Assembly: GCA_030595015.1 (NCBI GenBank)
Contig: JAUVDZ010000019.1
Coordinates: 1 to 14,451, forward strand
Reading direction: 5' to 3'
DNA length: 14,451 nt
DNA from: Candidatus Peregrinibacteria bacterium
GTDB taxonomy: Bacteria; Patescibacteriota; Gracilibacteria; UBA1369; PNNO01
Within the stretch, counting starts at the first letter, position 1; each line of letters starts with the position of its first letter. A program made the translations under genes and the position numbers. Shown here piece by piece: positions 14,172 to 14,451 of the stretch. The notes beneath the pieces are model-generated. The model was not told the DNA's origin, searched no databases, and saw only the letters and a program-made list of their open reading frames with translations.

Positions 14172-14200
14172 AATATAGCGAATCTACTCCATAAAGTCCA
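14172..14200 (-). promoter_or_regulatory. Candidate promoter of mutS
   Basis: On the minus strand, TGGACT (14200-14195), a 17-nt spacer and TATATT (14177-14172) lie 27 nt before the mutS start. Four of six -35 and five of six -10 bases match consensus. The -35 overlaps the last codons of the carbonic anhydrase remnant. The implied leader is about 20 nt. Confidence 0.4.
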
Positions 14201-14441
14201 CTTTTCCTGATTTTAAATTATAGTAACCTGCAACCATTTTAACTTTTCCGCTTTTGTAGTACTTATCTATCACCGGATGTTCACGATAATCAGCAGTTTG
14301 ATTTGGATGTATACTTTTACCTTTTACAAAGCGTTCGTTGCCTTCTTACCAAATAGGCATTTGACCAGCAACAAGATATCTTTTTTTCATTTTATCTTTT
14401 TTCCATTGTCTTATTTTTTGACCAAATGAACGTTTTTTCAT
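14184..14441 (-). pseudogene. Decayed beta-carbonic anhydrase remnant without a catalytic core
   Basis: After an in-frame TAA (14346-14348), the minus strand reads EGNERFVKGKSIHPNQTADY, the well-known N-terminal segment of bacterial beta-carbonic anhydrases, and then jumps directly to HPVIDKYYKSGKVKMVAGYY followed by NLKSGKVDFME, the family's C-terminal segment, ending in TAG. The whole zinc site (CxDSR and HxxC, about 130 residues in a typical 200-240 residue enzyme) is missing, with the junction near REHPV. The 31-codon ORF before the TAA (start ATG 14441, very basic, ending in GQMPIW) does not look like the family's usual N-terminus, and its frame is open to the window edge. Two lesions, a large internal deletion and a stop codon, argue for a dead gene. 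The remaining 53 codons could still be translated, but not as an enzyme. The region 14145-14183 holds only the mutS leader. Confidence 0.7.
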
Positions 14442-14451
14442 GTTTGTTGGT

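Noticed and set aside
14145..14451. Reassigned stop codon explaining the in-frame TAA in the carbonic anhydrase remnant
   Set aside because: TAA is used as a normal stop by five genes here, and the enzyme core is missing in any case.
1..14451. CRISPR array, tRNA or rRNA gene, transposase, integrase, toxin-antitoxin pair or phage gene
   Set aside because: No repeat-spacer pattern, tRNA-like TTCRANNC/acceptor arrangement, rRNA signature or matching protein motif was seen on either strand.

Overview
The window is an AT-rich (roughly 35% GC by eye), densely packed bacterial chromosome segment. Its gene content points to the Candidate Phyla Radiation / Patescibacteria. It carries a DUF4012 surface protein next to a DUF3352-like protein, an alanyl-tRNA synthetase that stops after the editing domain, and a small two-helix membrane protein overlapping alaS of a kind I associate with CPR genomes. 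None of the ten gene starts has a Shine-Dalgarno sequence. UGA is not used as a sense codon in any gene, so the Gly-UGA code of Gracilibacteria/SR1 does not apply, yet none of the eleven gene ends uses UGA as a stop either. The exact phylum cannot be fixed from the sequence alone.

Layout, left to right. A strong stem-loop lies at 28-57. miaB (+) follows at 146-1504 and ends at a bidirectional terminator (about 1522-1556), facing a TM_helix/MscS-like membrane protein (-). Next is a minus-strand pair, alaS (4421-2604) and a small membrane protein (2611-2336), with overlapping ends. A compact divergent promoter region (4422-4514) separates alaS from a plus-strand pair: a DUF3352-like anchored protein and a DUF4012 protein, joined by a TAATG overlap. 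A short convergent spacer with two GAA-triloop hairpins follows. A 70-residue protein of unknown function (-) comes next, behind a perfect consensus promoter placed 3 nt after the mutL stop codon. mutL (-) is divergent from a six-helix membrane protein (+) with an acidic Phe/Asp-rich loop. That gene ends on mutS (-) with a 4-nt convergent overlap. Behind mutS, at the right edge, is a decayed beta-carbonic anhydrase remnant (-) that keeps only the N- and C-terminal ends of the family.

How the genes work together. miaB and alaS serve tRNA modification and charging. MutS and MutL are the mismatch-recognition and nicking pair of mismatch repair; both keep sliding-clamp motifs, and MutL keeps the endonuclease motif. 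The DUF3352-like and DUF4012 proteins are probably an envelope pair with large extracytoplasmic domains and unknown function. The rest are membrane or small proteins of unknown role. I see no CRISPR array, transposase, integrase, phage gene, tRNA or rRNA. No gene-free stretch exceeds about 145 bases, apart from the pseudogene zone at the right edge (14145-14451). The window is mostly housekeeping. The least explained items are the 70-residue gene with its perfect promoter, the carbonic anhydrase remnant, the hairpin pair and the coupled envelope genes.
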